A DNA stretch of 64,000 nt from F23-B02 sp963625655 (GCA_963625655.1 CAVFTS010000005.1:3945-67944); one strand, 5' to 3'. Shown: positions 42,490 to 51,537, counted from the first letter of the stretch. Notes: generated by a model from the sequence alone, not told the origin. Made by a program: numbers and translations.

Positions 42490-42684
42490 ATGGAGATTGA
42501 ACTGATTTTTAAAATCGCTGCCGTCGGCATACTCGTTGCAGTTTTGAACATTCTGCTCACACGGTCGGGGAGGGACGAGCAGGCTCTGATGACCACAATT
42601 GCAGCGCTTGTCGTAGTGCTGATAGTTGTCGTCGAAAAGATAAGCGAGCTGTTCGGACTAATCAAAGACCTCTTTCAGCTCTGA
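42490..42684 (+). CDS. spoIIIAC: stage III sporulation protein AC
   Basis: A 64-residue membrane protein with two hydrophobic helices (about 6-23 and 35-55). The sequence FKIAAVGILVAVLNILL and the GRDEQALM turn are typical for SpoIIIAC. GGAGG precedes the ATG. It overlaps AD by 1 nt. Confidence 0.95.
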   Translation: MEIELIFKIAAVGILVAVLNILLTRSGRDEQALMTTIAALVVVLIVVVEKISELFGLIKDLFQL

Positions 42685-43070
42685 TGGAAATTATCGTCAA
42701 AGCCGCAGCGATTGCGCTCATTGCCTGCGTGTGCGTGCTTATAATTAAAAACAGCAATCCGGGAGGCGCATATCTGCTCGCCGTCTGCTCCTCAGTTATC
42801 TTGATGCTCGGAGCCGCCCTGCTGCTTTCCGAGATCGCCGATTTCATAAACGCACTCATCTCACGTTCGGGGCTGTCTCCGGCAATCTTTCTGCCGATCA
42901 TAAAATGCACGGGCATTGGCATAATCGTAAGCATCGTGAGCGGTCTGTGCAAGGACGCAGGGCAAAGCTCCGCATCCTTTGCGATCGAATATCTCGGAGC
43001 CGCCTGTGCGGTCTACACGGCGCTGCCGCTCATTGCGACAATGCTCAACACGCTGGAGGAACTGCTGTGA
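42684..43070 (+). CDS. spoIIIAD: stage III sporulation protein AD
   Basis: A 128-residue protein with four hydrophobic helices and the family pattern IKNSNPGGAYLLAV, PIIKCTGIGIIVSIVSGLCKDAGQSS and ECLGAA-like EYLGAACAVYTALPL. It starts in the AC stop and its own stop overlaps the AE GTG. Confidence 0.95.
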   Translation: MEIIVKAAAIALIACVCVLIIKNSNPGGAYLLAVCSSVILMLGAALLLSEIADFINALISRSGLSPAIFLPIIKCTGIGIIVSIVSGLCKDAGQSSASFAIEYLGAACAVYTALPLIATMLNTLEELL

Positions 43071-44140
43071 GAACCATTGTATTTTCAATACTCTTTGCGC
43101 TTACGCTTTCCGTTCCGGCACTGGCGGACGAGGACATCATAGACAAGACCGCAATAGAGGATTCCGCTCCCGCCGAGGCGATCGAGACCGTCGGCGGCAT
43201 AAAGAGCGTCACCGACACCCAGTCCGCTTTAGAGCGGATTTGGAGCAAGGTCACAAGTGAGGTTTCCGATAACCTTTCAAAGGTACTCGGCAGAGCCGTT
43301 TCCGTCGTTGCCGTGGCTGTCATTTGCGGGCTTTTGAAGGTCTTTATCGTCGAAAAAGCCGTACCCGACTGGTGCGATCTCTGCGGCTGTGCAGCGATAA
43401 GCATACTGTGTCTTGCCGATATCGGTTCATACATCTCCATGTGCCGCAGTGCATTGGAGGAGGTTTCCGCCTTTTCGCAATCGCTTCTTCCCGCACTATG
43501 CACCTTGGGCGCCGGAAGCGGAGCCATAAGCTCCGCAACTGTAAAATACGCAGCGTCGGCTCTGTTTATGGACATGCTCCTAAGTGCTGCGGTAAAGCTT
43601 ATAATGCCCGCGGTGCTTGCGTTTCTTGCGCTTTCGATAGCCGCCTCCGCCTTTGACAGCAAGAGGCTATCACGGCTCTGCAAGCTGTTTAAAAAGTTAT
43701 GCGTTCTGCTGATGAGCGCTTTGGCGATCGGCTTTACGGCGTACCTTGGGATAAGCTCCGCCATCACCTCAAGCGCCGACGCCTTGGCGCTGCGTGCCGC
43801 AAAGACCGCCATCTCAACCGCACTTCCGATCGTCGGCGGCATAGTGTCGGATGCGGCGTCAAGCGTTATCGGCAGCGCTGAGCTTCTTAAAAGCACGGTC
43901 GGCGTTTTCGGAATGCTTATCATCGCCGCAATATGTGCCGCTCCGTTCGTGATACTCGGACTTAACTACCTTGCGTACAAAGCGGCGGCAGCGGGGGTGT
44001 CAATGCTCGGAAGCGACAGGCTCTCGGCGCTTACCGACTCCGTCGGCGACGCCTTCGGAATGCTGCTTGGGCTTGTGGGCTGCGCCGGAATAATGATGTT
44101 TATTTCCGTCTTCTCTGCGATAAAGGCGGTGAGTTTATGA
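43067..44140 (+). CDS. spoIIIAE: stage III sporulation protein AE
   Basis: A 357-residue polytopic membrane protein with a signal peptide (about 1-21, ending ALA) and about seven or eight hydrophobic helices. The GTG at 43067 overlaps the AD stop and has GGAGG 9 nt upstream; upstream in-frame starts would lie deep inside AD. SpoIIIAE is the largest membrane component of the channel. It overlaps AF by 4 nt. Confidence 0.94.
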   Translation: MRTIVFSILFALTLSVPALADEDIIDKTAIEDSAPAEAIETVGGIKSVTDTQSALERIWSKVTSEVSDNLSKVLGRAVSVVAVAVICGLLKVFIVEKAVPDWCDLCGCAAISILCLADIGSYISMCRSALEEVSAFSQSLLPALCTLGAGSGAISSATVKYAASALFMDMLLSAAVKLIMPAVLAFLALSIAASAFDSKRLSRLCKLFKKLCVLLMSALAIGFTAYLGISSAITSSADALALRAAKTAISTALPIVGGIVSDAASSVIGSAELLKSTVGVFGMLIIAAICAAPFVILGLNYLAYKAAAAGVSMLGSDRLSALTDSVGDAFGMLLGLVGCAGIMMFISVFSAIKAVSL

Positions 44141-44637
44141 ATACCGGAAATTTAAGTCCGTGGATAAACGGCATGATATGTGCGGCGGTGTTCTGCTCGA
44201 TCGCACTTGCACTGACGCCCGAAGGACGGGTCAAAAGCGCCGAAAAGCTACTGTGCGGAATCGTCATGCTGGCAGCGATATTCTCACCGCTGTTCGGATT
44301 TCGCAGCGAGAAATACGCCTCGGAAGCTGCCCGCTATGCCGAGATAGGGAAGGAGCTTGCGGGCGAGGGAAGGGACAGTATGGAAAGAATGAACAGAACA
44401 CTCATAGAGCAGGAGCTTTGCGCATATATTTTGGACAAAGCCGAATGTGTAGGCGTACATAGGGTCAGCGCCGAGGTCGAGGTCGCTTGGGACGACGCAG
44501 GGTACTGGTACCCCGTAGAGGCAAGCATATGCTGCAATGCAACGAACGAGCAGAGAGAAAGACTCTGTGCTTTGATCGAAGCTGAGCTTGGCATCCCGGC
44601 GGATAGGCAGGAATGGTCGGAGGTGAAAAATGACTGA
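44137..44637 (+). CDS. spoIIIAF: stage III sporulation protein AF
   Basis: A 166-residue protein with two N-terminal membrane helices (about 9-23 and 34-48) and an extracellular domain of the ring-building type, including the C-terminal ERLCALIEAELGIP. It overlaps AE by 4 nt and AG by 8 nt. Confidence 0.92.
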   Translation: MNTGNLSPWINGMICAAVFCSIALALTPEGRVKSAEKLLCGIVMLAAIFSPLFGFRSEKYASEAARYAEIGKELAGEGRDSMERMNRTLIEQELCAYILDKAECVGVHRVSAEVEVAWDDAGYWYPVEASICCNATNEQRERLCALIEAELGIPADRQEWSEVKND

Positions 44638-44974
44638 GAAGTCGAAGAAGATCAAGGAAAAACTGAGCAAATACAAATATCCGCTTTTTGTCCTGCTTTA
44701 CGGAATTGCGCTGCTTATGATACCTGTTGGCGGAGGTGATGAGTCGAAAAGCGAAGATGTACTTACCGACGAAAACAGGCTTGAAGCTCTCCTGCAGGAC
44801 GTATCGGGAGTGGGGAGCGTTAAGGTGCTGCTTTCCGAAAACGGGGCGATTGTCGCCTGTGCCGGCGCCGACAATGCCGAGGTGCGGCTTGCGGTCACGA
44901 AGGCGGCATCGGCGTTTACGGGTTTTTCGAGCGACAGGATCCAGGTATTGAAGCTAATCAGAAATGGGGAGTAA
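44630..44974 (+). CDS. spoIIIAG: stage III sporulation protein AG, short form
   Basis: A 114-residue protein, about half the Bacillus length. A cytoplasmic basic tail and one membrane helix (about 18-34) precede a ring-building domain: NRLEALLQDVSGVGSVKVLL at one end and AVTKAASAFTGFSSDRIQVLKL at the other. Only SENGAIVACAGADNAEVRL joins them. The insertion that makes the beta-triangle of the Bacillus SpoIIIAG ring is missing. It is otherwise in frame and in operon order. Confidence 0.9.
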   Translation: MTEKSKKIKEKLSKYKYPLFVLLYGIALLMIPVGGGDESKSEDVLTDENRLEALLQDVSGVGSVKVLLSENGAIVACAGADNAEVRLAVTKAASAFTGFSSDRIQVLKLIRNGE

Positions 44975-44975
44975 T

Positions 44976-45518
44976 ATGAAAAAGCTTAAAAGAAACATCA
45001 CGATAGTGACGGTGTTGGTGTTCGTGTGTGCGGCAATCTATCTCAACTGGTCGTACAACAACAGGTGGGGCAAGGCGGATATAGACCGTGTCGAAGCCGA
45101 GGATGCGGCAATGGAAAAGGCGGACGCAGCATACGAAGCCTCAAGCATCAAGGGCGGCTCTTCCGACTACTTTGCCGAGGCAAGGCTCAACAGGCAGGTG
45201 TCAAGAGACGAAGCAATGGAGCTTTTAAAGAGCGCCGCAGCGTCGGAGAGTGCGTCACAGGAGACCATTGATTCGGCGATGAACGAGATATCGGTCATGG
45301 CAAACTACTCGATGAGGGAAACGCAGCTCGAAAATATGCTCATAGCAAAGGATTTTGCAGACTGCGTCGTATACATGAGCGCAGATTCCGTGACGGTTGC
45401 GGTACCCGCTCCGGCGGAAGGCTTGAGCGAAGCGGCAGTCGCAAGAATAACGGAAACGGTGACAAGTGAGACGGATTACACGGCAGCACAGCTAAATGTC
45501 ATAGAGATCAAAGCATAA
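44976..45518 (+). CDS. spoIIIAH: stage III sporulation protein AH
   Basis: A 180-residue protein with an N-terminal membrane helix (about 7-24, ending LNWSYNNRW), a charged coiled linker with SSDYFAEARLNRQVSRDEAMELL, and a C-terminal ring-building YscJ/FliF-like domain. It binds forespore SpoIIQ across the septum in Bacillus. GGGGAG precedes the ATG 4 nt upstream. Last gene of spoIIIA, followed by a terminator. Confidence 0.94.
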   Translation: MKKLKRNITIVTVLVFVCAAIYLNWSYNNRWGKADIDRVEAEDAAMEKADAAYEASSIKGGSSDYFAEARLNRQVSRDEAMELLKSAAASESASQETIDSAMNEISVMANYSMRETQLENMLIAKDFADCVVYMSADSVTVAVPAPAEGLSEAAVARITETVTSETDYTAAQLNVIEIKA

Positions 45519-45540
45519 AAAGACGGGAAACCGTCTTTTT
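45517..45540 (+). terminator. terminator after spoIIIAH
   Basis: AAAAAGACGG (45517-45526), GAAA tetraloop, CCGTCTTTTT (45531-45540). Its left arm touches the spoIIIAH stop. Confidence 0.93.
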
Positions 45541-45603
45541 ATGCTTTATTTTTTTGACCTTATGTGGTAAAATACAATGACAAACTATTGGAGGCATATA
45601 ATT

Positions 45604-45966
45604 ATGGGCGACAATTACATTAGCTGCAAAGAGGCAAACGGCAGCATAAATATTTCCGAAGACGTTATTTCAACCATGGTCAGATCCTCTATCGAGGAGA
45701 TCGACGGCGTTGCCGGTCTGTCAAACACCGTCGGTGCGGAGCTTGCCGAAATGATCGGCATCAAGTCTCTGTCCAAGGGCGTCAAGGTTCAGATAGTTGA
45801 CGATACCATTAAGGTCGATGCTGTCATCCTCGTTCGCTACGGCTGCAACATCGTCAGTGTTGCAAAGGGCGTACAGAACTCCGTGTCCGAAGCGGTCAGG
45901 GCTATAACCGGCATCGACAAAACTGAAGTCAACGTCCACGTTTCCGGCGTTGTATTTGAAAAATAA
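45604..45966 (+). CDS. Asp23/Gls24 family envelope protein (YqhY-like)
   Basis: A 120-residue Asp23 protein. It has INISEDVISTMVRSSIEEIDGVAGLS, VKVQIVDDTIKVDAVILVRYG and the C-terminal VNVHVSGVVFEK. In Bacillus the yqhY gene holds the same place before nusB and influences fatty-acid synthesis. GGAGG precedes the ATG at 45604. A promoter must lie in 45541-45590, but only weak -10-like elements (TAAAAT at 45568) are visible. Confidence 0.93.
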   Translation: MGDNYISCKEANGSINISEDVISTMVRSSIEEIDGVAGLSNTVGAELAEMIGIKSLSKGVKVQIVDDTIKVDAVILVRYGCNIVSVAKGVQNSVSEAVRAITGIDKTEVNVHVSGVVFEK

Positions 45967-45983
45967 GTTTGCGGGAGGCACTT

Positions 45984-46463
45984 ATGAAACGGACTACTGC
46001 CAGAGAGATAGCAGTACAGCTTGCCTTTGCCGCCGCAGCAACGGATACGTCTGCGCTTCAGGCTGCCGAGGAGCTTTTTGACATGGATTACTATGAGCAG
46101 CTTGCTTCCGAAAGCGAGCTCTACAGTGAGTATCCCGATGAAAAACAGAAGGAGTACATACTTCGGCTCACCGAGCTGCTGGACGAATACCGTATACAGA
46201 TCAATAAGTACATTGAGATGTACGCAAAAGGCTGGAAGCTTCCGCGCATATCCAAAACGGCTATGGCGGTGCTGCGCTGCGCCATATGCGAGATCATGTA
46301 TATGGACGAGATACCCAACGGCGTCGCCATCAACGAAGCGGTCGAGCTTTCCAAGGGCTATGACGAGCCGGAAACCGTTGCCTTCGTAAACGGCGTTCTC
46401 GGCGGTTTCATGCGCGGGGAATTCGGCGAAGAAGTGGCGCCCATTGCGGAGAGCGAAGAATGA
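45984..46463 (+). CDS. nusB: transcription antitermination factor NusB
   Basis: A 159-residue all-helical protein with an N-terminal TAREIAVQLAFA and the C-terminal ISKTAMAVLRCAICEIMY, NGVAINEAVELSKGYDEPET and FVNGVLGGF. NusB with NusE binds boxA in rRNA transcripts. GGGAGG precedes the ATG at 45984. It overlaps xseA by 4 nt; folD, usual between nusB and xseA in Bacillus, is missing. Confidence 0.95.
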   Translation: MKRTTAREIAVQLAFAAAATDTSALQAAEELFDMDYYEQLASESELYSEYPDEKQKEYILRLTELLDEYRIQINKYIEMYAKGWKLPRISKTAMAVLRCAICEIMYMDEIPNGVAINEAVELSKGYDEPETVAFVNGVLGGFMRGEFGEEVAPIAESEE

Positions 46464-47680
46464 ACGAGAACAAAGTTCTCAGCGTTACCGAGCTTAACGA
46501 GATAATCAAAAGCCTTGTTGACGCAACGCCGATCCTGAACAATGTCTGCATAAGGGGAGAGCTGTCTAACTACAAGATCTACCCCTCCGGGCATCACTAC
46601 TTCACGCTGAAGGATCAGAATTCGAGTCTCAAATGCGTCATGTTCAGAAGCAGCGCCACAAGGCTTCGCTTTCGTCCCGAAAGCGGTATGGGCGTTACCG
46701 CATTCGGTCGCATTTCGGTCTATCCGAGAGACGGAGCGTATCAGCTCTACTGCACCGATCTGCAGCCGGAGGGCATAGGCGACCTTCAGGTCGCCTACGA
46801 GCAGCTCAAGGCAAAGCTCAGCGCCGAAGGCCTGTTCGATCCCGCTCACAAGAAAAAGCTGCCGCAATTTCCAAAACGCATTGCGATAATCACATCGTCC
46901 GCCGGCGCTGCGGTGCATGACATGATACGCATACTCGGACACCGCTGGCCGATGACCGAGGTTGTGCTTCTGCCCGTGCGTGTTCAGGGCGACGAAGCTC
47001 CGCCGGAGATTGTCGGCGCCATCAGATATGCCAACAGATATAAGGTCGCAGACCTTATAATCACCGGCAGAGGCGGCGGTTCCATCGAGGACCTTTGGGC
47101 GTTTAACGACGAGCGTGTCGCAAGAGCGATATACGACTCCGAGCTTCCCGTGATCTCCGCAGTAGGACATGAGCCGGACGTCACGATCGCCGACTACGTT
47201 GCCGATGTCAGAGCGTCAACGCCCTCAAACGCAGCGGAGCTTGCAGTTCCCGACCGTGCCGACGTCGAGGGGCTTCTGTCAAATCTTGATATACGCAGCC
47301 GTCAGGCGCTCAAAAAGCAGCTTACCCGCTGCCGCACGGAGCTGAATAATCTTAAAAGCCGTAAGGTCATGACCGACCCGATGGCATACGTTGACGCCAA
47401 GCGCATGGAGCTTGACTACATCCGTGACCGCCTTGCCGCCGCTGCCGACGGGGTCACAAAGCTTAAGCGCAACGATTTTGTGCGCCTTGCCGCCGCACTG
47501 GATGCGATGAGCCCGCTCAAGGTGCTCGGCAGAGGGTATTGCATTGCCGCAAACGAGAAAAGCGGGGAGCTTATCCGCAGCATAAACGATGTTGAAATAA
47601 ACGGCAGAGTTGATCTCTGCGTAAACGACGGCACCGTAAAGTGCCGGGTCGAGGAAACGGAGGCACACGGTAATGGATAA
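46460..47680 (+). CDS. xseA: exodeoxyribonuclease VII large subunit
   Basis: A 406-residue nuclease subunit. The N-terminal OB fold has LNNVCIRGELSNYKIYPSGHHYFTLKD. The catalytic domain has ITSSAGAAVHDM, the GRGGGSIEDLWAFNDE motif, SAVGHEPDVTIADYVADVRASTPSNAAE, and a long coiled-coil C-terminus. It acts with XseB on single-stranded DNA. It overlaps xseB by 8 nt. Confidence 0.97.
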   Translation: MNENKVLSVTELNEIIKSLVDATPILNNVCIRGELSNYKIYPSGHHYFTLKDQNSSLKCVMFRSSATRLRFRPESGMGVTAFGRISVYPRDGAYQLYCTDLQPEGIGDLQVAYEQLKAKLSAEGLFDPAHKKKLPQFPKRIAIITSSAGAAVHDMIRILGHRWPMTEVVLLPVRVQGDEAPPEIVGAIRYANRYKVADLIITGRGGGSIEDLWAFNDERVARAIYDSELPVISAVGHEPDVTIADYVADVRASTPSNAAELAVPDRADVEGLLSNLDIRSRQALKKQLTRCRTELNNLKSRKVMTDPMAYVDAKRMELDYIRDRLAAAADGVTKLKRNDFVRLAAALDAMSPLKVLGRGYCIAANEKSGELIRSINDVEINGRVDLCVNDGTVKCRVEETEAHGNG

Positions 47681-47906
47681 GAAAAGGCCCGATTTTGAGC
47701 AGTCGATAACGAGACTCGGAGAGATCGTAAAGCATCTCGAAAAGGGCGATGCAAAGCTCAGCGACTCTCTCAGCCTTTTTGAGGAGGGTACCTCACTCAT
47801 TGCAAACTGTGAGGCTCTGCTTTCCGATGCGGAGCAAAAGGTCGTGAAGCTCAAGAAAGGTTCGGACGGTGAGCCTGTGGAGCTTCCGTTTGAAAGCAAT
47901 GAATGA
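47673..47906 (+). CDS. xseB: exodeoxyribonuclease VII small subunit
   Basis: A 77-residue protein with the family pattern FEQSITRLGEIVKHLEKGDAKLSDSLSLFEEG and a C-terminal AEQKVVKL. Several copies bind the XseA coiled coil. It overlaps both xseA and ispA. Confidence 0.96.
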   Translation: MDKKRPDFEQSITRLGEIVKHLEKGDAKLSDSLSLFEEGTSLIANCEALLSDAEQKVVKLKKGSDGEPVELPFESNE

Positions 47907-48783
47907 TATGAAAAAGTACACTTCGGATGAATACAAAAGCATGGTGGAGGCAGAGCTTCGTAAAAGTTTCCTGCCCAAGGGCGTCGGATATGACGGTCTG
48001 CTTTCCGCCATGGATTACAGCCTCAACGCAGGCGGCAAGCGCATAAGACCCATCCTGCTTTTGGAGTTCTGCCGCATTGCGGGAGGGGACGTGAGCAAGG
48101 CTCTCCCCGTTGCCTGTGCGGTCGAAATGCTGCACACCTACAGCCTCATTCACGACGATCTGCCGTGTATGGATAACGATGATCTGAGGCGAGGAAAGCC
48201 GACGAACCACGTTGTGTACGGTGAATGTACGGCGGTCCTTGCGGGCGACGCTTTGCAGGCTGCGGCGTTTTCAACGATACTTTCTGCCGATTTGCCCGGC
48301 GATGCAAGGGCGGACTGCGCCGCCATTCTTGCGAATGCAGTCGGAGCGGATGGTATGTGCGGCGGTCAGTTCCTCGATATGCTCGGCGAAAAGAAGCGTC
48401 TTGACGTGGCTGCGCTCAATGAGATAAACAAGGGCAAGACCGTTGCTTTGATATCGGCAGCCTGTAAAATGGGCGTGTCGGCGGCGGGCGGCTCGCCTGA
48501 GCTTTCGGACGCTGCTGCTCGTTTCGGTGAAGCGCTCGGCTACGCATTCCAAATAAGAGACGATATGTTGGATGTAATAAGCACCGCCGAGCTTCTCGGA
48601 AAGCCGATAGGCTCCGACGAGGCCGAGGAGAAATCGACGTACATGACTGCCTGCGGCAGGGAGGAGTGCGAGCGTCTCGTGCATTCCCTTACCGATGAAG
48701 CGAAATCGGCAGTCAAGGCTTCCTTTGAGGATCATGATTTTCTTTGCAATCTTGCCGATTCTCTCGTTGACCGTCTCAACTGA
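47899..48783 (+). CDS. ispA: geranylgeranyl/farnesyl diphosphate synthase (IspA)
   Basis: A roughly 294-residue prenyl transferase. The first aspartate-rich motif is DDLPCMDNDD with HTYSLIHDD before it, and the second is DDMLD in FQIRDDMLDV. AGGKRIRP binds the isopentenyl substrate. It makes the prenyl chain for quinone and undecaprenyl synthesis. ATG 47899 or 47908 may be used; neither has a strong ribosome binding site, so coupling to xseB is likely. A terminator follows. Confidence 0.93.
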   Translation: MNDMKKYTSDEYKSMVEAELRKSFLPKGVGYDGLLSAMDYSLNAGGKRIRPILLLEFCRIAGGDVSKALPVACAVEMLHTYSLIHDDLPCMDNDDLRRGKPTNHVVYGECTAVLAGDALQAAAFSTILSADLPGDARADCAAILANAVGADGMCGGQFLDMLGEKKRLDVAALNEINKGKTVALISAACKMGVSAAGGSPELSDAAARFGEALGYAFQIRDDMLDVISTAELLGKPIGSDEAEEKSTYMTACGREECERLVHSLTDEAKSAVKASFEDHDFLCNLADSLVDRLN

Positions 48784-48797
48784 ATTTTATTTTTATT

Positions 48798-48837
48798 AAA
48801 CGCAGTGAATAAACTATTGTATTATTCGCTGCGTTTT
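48798..48837 (+). terminator. terminator after ispA
   Basis: AAACGCAGTGAATAA (48798-48812) pairs with TTATTCGCTGCGTTT (48822-48836), 15 pairs with one T-G, and ends in TTTT. Its end overlaps the -35 of the dxs promoter. Confidence 0.88.
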
Positions 48838-48863
48838 GCTATTATATATTCAATAACTATAAT
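48836..48863 (+). promoter_or_regulatory. promoter of dxs operon
   Basis: TTGCTA (48836-48841), 16 nt, TATAAT (48858-48863). Transcription would begin near 48870, making the ATG at 48872 leaderless and unlikely as the start. Confidence 0.65.
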
Positions 48864-48901
48864 GGCTTTTTATGCGAATATACAGAATTCGAGGCATGGA
48901 A

Positions 48902-50746
48902 TTGGATATTTTGAATAAAATCAATTCATCGGACGACATAAAGAGGCTCGACCAAAGCGAGCTTGAGCCTCTGTGCGACGAATTGAGAAGATATATAATT
49001 AAAAACGTTTCGCAGACCGGAGGGCATCTTGCGTCCAATCTCGGCAGCGTGGAGCTTACCGTTGCGCTCCACCGTGTTTACGACAGCAGCAGAGATCGCA
49101 TCGTGTTTGATGTCGGTCATCAGAGCTACTCACACAAGATCATAACCGGTAGGAGGGATATGTTCCACACGCTCCGCTGTCATGGCGGCATATCCGGCTT
49201 TCCCAAGCCCCACGAGGCTGATGATGACGCTTTTGTGGCGGGTCACGCTTCGGACTCGGTGTCGGTCGCTTTGGGCATGGCGCACGCAAGAACGCTAAAA
49301 AAGCAGAATTACGACGTTGTTGCCGTGATAGGTGACGGCGCTCTGACGGGCGGTCTTGCATATGAGGGACTTTCAAATCTCGGCGGCGGGAGCGAACCCA
49401 TGGTCGTCATACTGAACGACAACGGCATGTCTATAAACGGCAACGTCGGCGGTATGGCACGGTTGCTGTCGGAGGAAAGGGTGAAGCCGGGATACATAAA
49501 TTTCAAGCGTTGGTACCGCAATGCTTTCGGTGCTGTACCCGCTCTTTACGATGCAAACCACAAGCTCAAGGAAGCGCTCAAGCGCCGTATCCTGCCGACG
49601 AATGTTTTCGACGCCATGGGTATTTATTACCTCGGCCCCGTTGACGGTCACGATGTTGCGCAGCTTGAAACCGTTATCCGCTGGGCAAGAGATATGCGCA
49701 TCCCCGTGCTGGTTCACGCCATAACTCAAAAAGGCAGAGGCTACAAATTTGCCGTGGAACACCCTGAGCGCTACCACGGTGTCAGCAAGTTTGATTATCT
49801 CACGGGTGAGCTGCCGCAGGAGAAAAGGTGCTTTTCCACGGTTTTCGGTACCGCAATGTGCAGACTTGCGGAAGCTAACCCCGACATCGTTGCAATCACG
49901 GCGGCTATGAGTGCCGGAACGGGACTTGACGCCTTTTCGCACAAATTCCCCGACAGATTCTTTGACGTCGGCATTGCGGAGGAACATGCCGTTTCAATGG
50001 CGGCAGGCATGGCAAAGCAGGGGCTTGTACCTGTCTTTGCGGTGTATTCAAGCTTCCTTCAGCGTGCTTACGATATGCTGATACACGACATTTCGCTGCT
50101 CGACCTTCACGTTGTGTTCTGTGTAGACAGGGCAGGAATTGTCGGAAACGACGGCGAAACGCATCACGGCGTTTTTGATGTAAGCTATCTTTCGTCCGTT
50201 CCGGGCATGAAGATACTTTGCCCGTCGAGCTATGCCGAGCTTGAGCTTATGCTTGACGAGGCGATAAACAAGATGAGCGGTCCCATTGCCATACGCTATC
50301 CGAGAGGCGGTGAGGGCGAATATTCCGACTGTCTCGGTCTCAAAACCTCGCTTGTGCGCTGCGGCGACAAGCTCACGCTCGTTGCCTACGGTACGATGAT
50401 AAACACCGCTCTCAAGGTATACGATATGCTTTCCGCTCAGGGTATCGAGTGCGACGTAGTAAAGATTGCTTCACTCAAGCCGCTCGACGCCGACTGCGTT
50501 ATTGAGTCGCTGAAGAAAACGGGCAGACTTCTCGTCTGTGAGGACGTATGCACCGAGGGCAGCATAGGGACGAAGCTTCTTGCGCTTTCTGCGGAAGCGG
50601 GAGTGAAGCTCTCGGCATTTTCGCTCAACGACCTCGGCGAGGGCATCGTAGCTCACGGCTCGGTGTCGGAACTGATGCGTGACTGCGGTCTCGACGCTGA
50701 CAGCCTTTGCGCTGCTGCGCTCAAACTTGTGAGGGATAAGCAATGA
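48902..50746 (+). CDS. dxs: 1-deoxy-D-xylulose-5-phosphate synthase
   Basis: A roughly 614-residue thiamine diphosphate enzyme, first step of the MEP pathway. It has TGGHLASNLG, FDVGHQSYSHKIITGR, the TPP motif GDGALTGGLAYEGLSNLG with LNDNGMSI, IAEEHAVSMAAGMA and RAGIVGNDGETHHGVFD. The TTG at 48902 sits 7 nt after GAGG and gives the family-like MDILNKINSSDDIKRL. ATGs at 48896 (1 nt from GAGG) and 48872 are alternatives adding 2 or 10 residues. Confidence 0.95.
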   Translation: MDILNKINSSDDIKRLDQSELEPLCDELRRYIIKNVSQTGGHLASNLGSVELTVALHRVYDSSRDRIVFDVGHQSYSHKIITGRRDMFHTLRCHGGISGFPKPHEADDDAFVAGHASDSVSVALGMAHARTLKKQNYDVVAVIGDGALTGGLAYEGLSNLGGGSEPMVVILNDNGMSINGNVGGMARLLSEERVKPGYINFKRWYRNAFGAVPALYDANHKLKEALKRRILPTNVFDAMGIYYLGPVDGHDVAQLETVIRWARDMRIPVLVHAITQKGRGYKFAVEHPERYHGVSKFDYLTGELPQEKRCFSTVFGTAMCRLAEANPDIVAITAAMSAGTGLDAFSHKFPDRFFDVGIAEEHAVSMAAGMAKQGLVPVFAVYSSFLQRAYDMLIHDISLLDLHVVFCVDRAGIVGNDGETHHGVFDVSYLSSVPGMKILCPSSYAELELMLDEAINKMSGPIAIRYPRGGEGEYSDCLGLKTSLVRCGDKLTLVAYGTMINTALKVYDMLSAQGIECDVVKIASLKPLDADCVIESLKKTGRLLVCEDVCTEGSIGTKLLALSAEAGVKLSAFSLNDLGEGIVAHGSVSELMRDCGLDADSLCAAALKLVRDKQ

Positions 50747-51537
50747 AAAAAGTACGTTTGGATCAGCTTGTCTTTGACCTCGGTCTCACAGAGAGCAGGG
50801 AGCGGGCGAAAACGACCGTGATGAGCGGACTCGTGTTTGTTGACGGCAAGCGCATCGACAAGCCAGGCACTCAGGTTTCTCCCGATTCAAAAATCGAGGT
50901 CAAGGGTTCTGCGATACCCTACGTCAGCAGAGGCGGTCTGAAGCTCGAAAAGGCGCTCAAGGTCTTTCATATCGACCCTACCGGCATGCACTGTATAGAC
51001 TGCGGTGCATCGACCGGCGGGTTTACGGATGTCTTGCTCAAAAACGGCGCCGAGAAGGTCTTTGCCGTCGATGTTGGCTACGGTCAGCTTGCGTGGTCGC
51101 TTAGGCAGGATGAGCGTGTCATCAATATGGAGCGCACCAACATTCGCCACATAAGCCCGGATCAGATAGCCGAAGCGCTTGATCTTGCCGTTGCGGATCT
51201 TTCCTTTATTTCCCTCAAGCTCGTTCTTCCGGCGATAAGCTCCGTTTTGAAGGACGAGGGTGAGCTTGTGTGTCTCATAAAGCCCCAGTTTGAAGCGGGG
51301 AAGGACGAGGTCGGCAAAAAGGGTGTAGTCCGTGACGAGGGCGTACACCTTGCTGTCATCGAGAGCATACTTGATTTTGTGCCGACAATCGGCATGACCG
51401 TTCTCGGTCTGGACTATTCTCCGATAAAGGGTCCTGAGGGCAACATAGAATATCTTTGTTATATGAAGAAAGGCGGCGGGGAAGCCCCCGACATTGATGC
51501 CGCCGGAATTGTGGAGGCGTCGCATGAATTGCTGTGA
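50743..51537 (+). CDS. tlyA: TlyA family rRNA methyltransferase/hemolysin homologue
   Basis: A 264-residue protein. An N-terminal S4 domain (about 3-64, RLDQLVFDLGLTESRERAK) is joined to an FtsJ-like methyltransferase with the SAM motif IDCGASTGGFTDVLL and the catalytic-lysine motif LIKPQFEAG. TlyA 2'-O-methylates rRNA in mycobacteria and sensitises to capreomycin. It overlaps dxs by 4 nt and nadK by 14 nt, the standard dxs-tlyA-nadK-argR-recN order. Confidence 0.95.
   Translation: MKKVRLDQLVFDLGLTESRERAKTTVMSGLVFVDGKRIDKPGTQVSPDSKIEVKGSAIPYVSRGGLKLEKALKVFHIDPTGMHCIDCGASTGGFTDVLLKNGAEKVFAVDVGYGQLAWSLRQDERVINMERTNIRHISPDQIAEALDLAVADLSFISLKLVLPAISSVLKDEGELVCLIKPQFEAGKDEVGKKGVVRDEGVHLAVIESILDFVPTIGMTVLGLDYSPIKGPEGNIEYLCYMKKGGGEAPDIDAAGIVEASHELL

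Noticed and set aside
45554..45578. Promoter TTGACC/TACAAT before the Asp23 gene
   Set aside because: The spacer is 13 nt, and the alternative -10 TAAAAT is even closer; not a usable pair.
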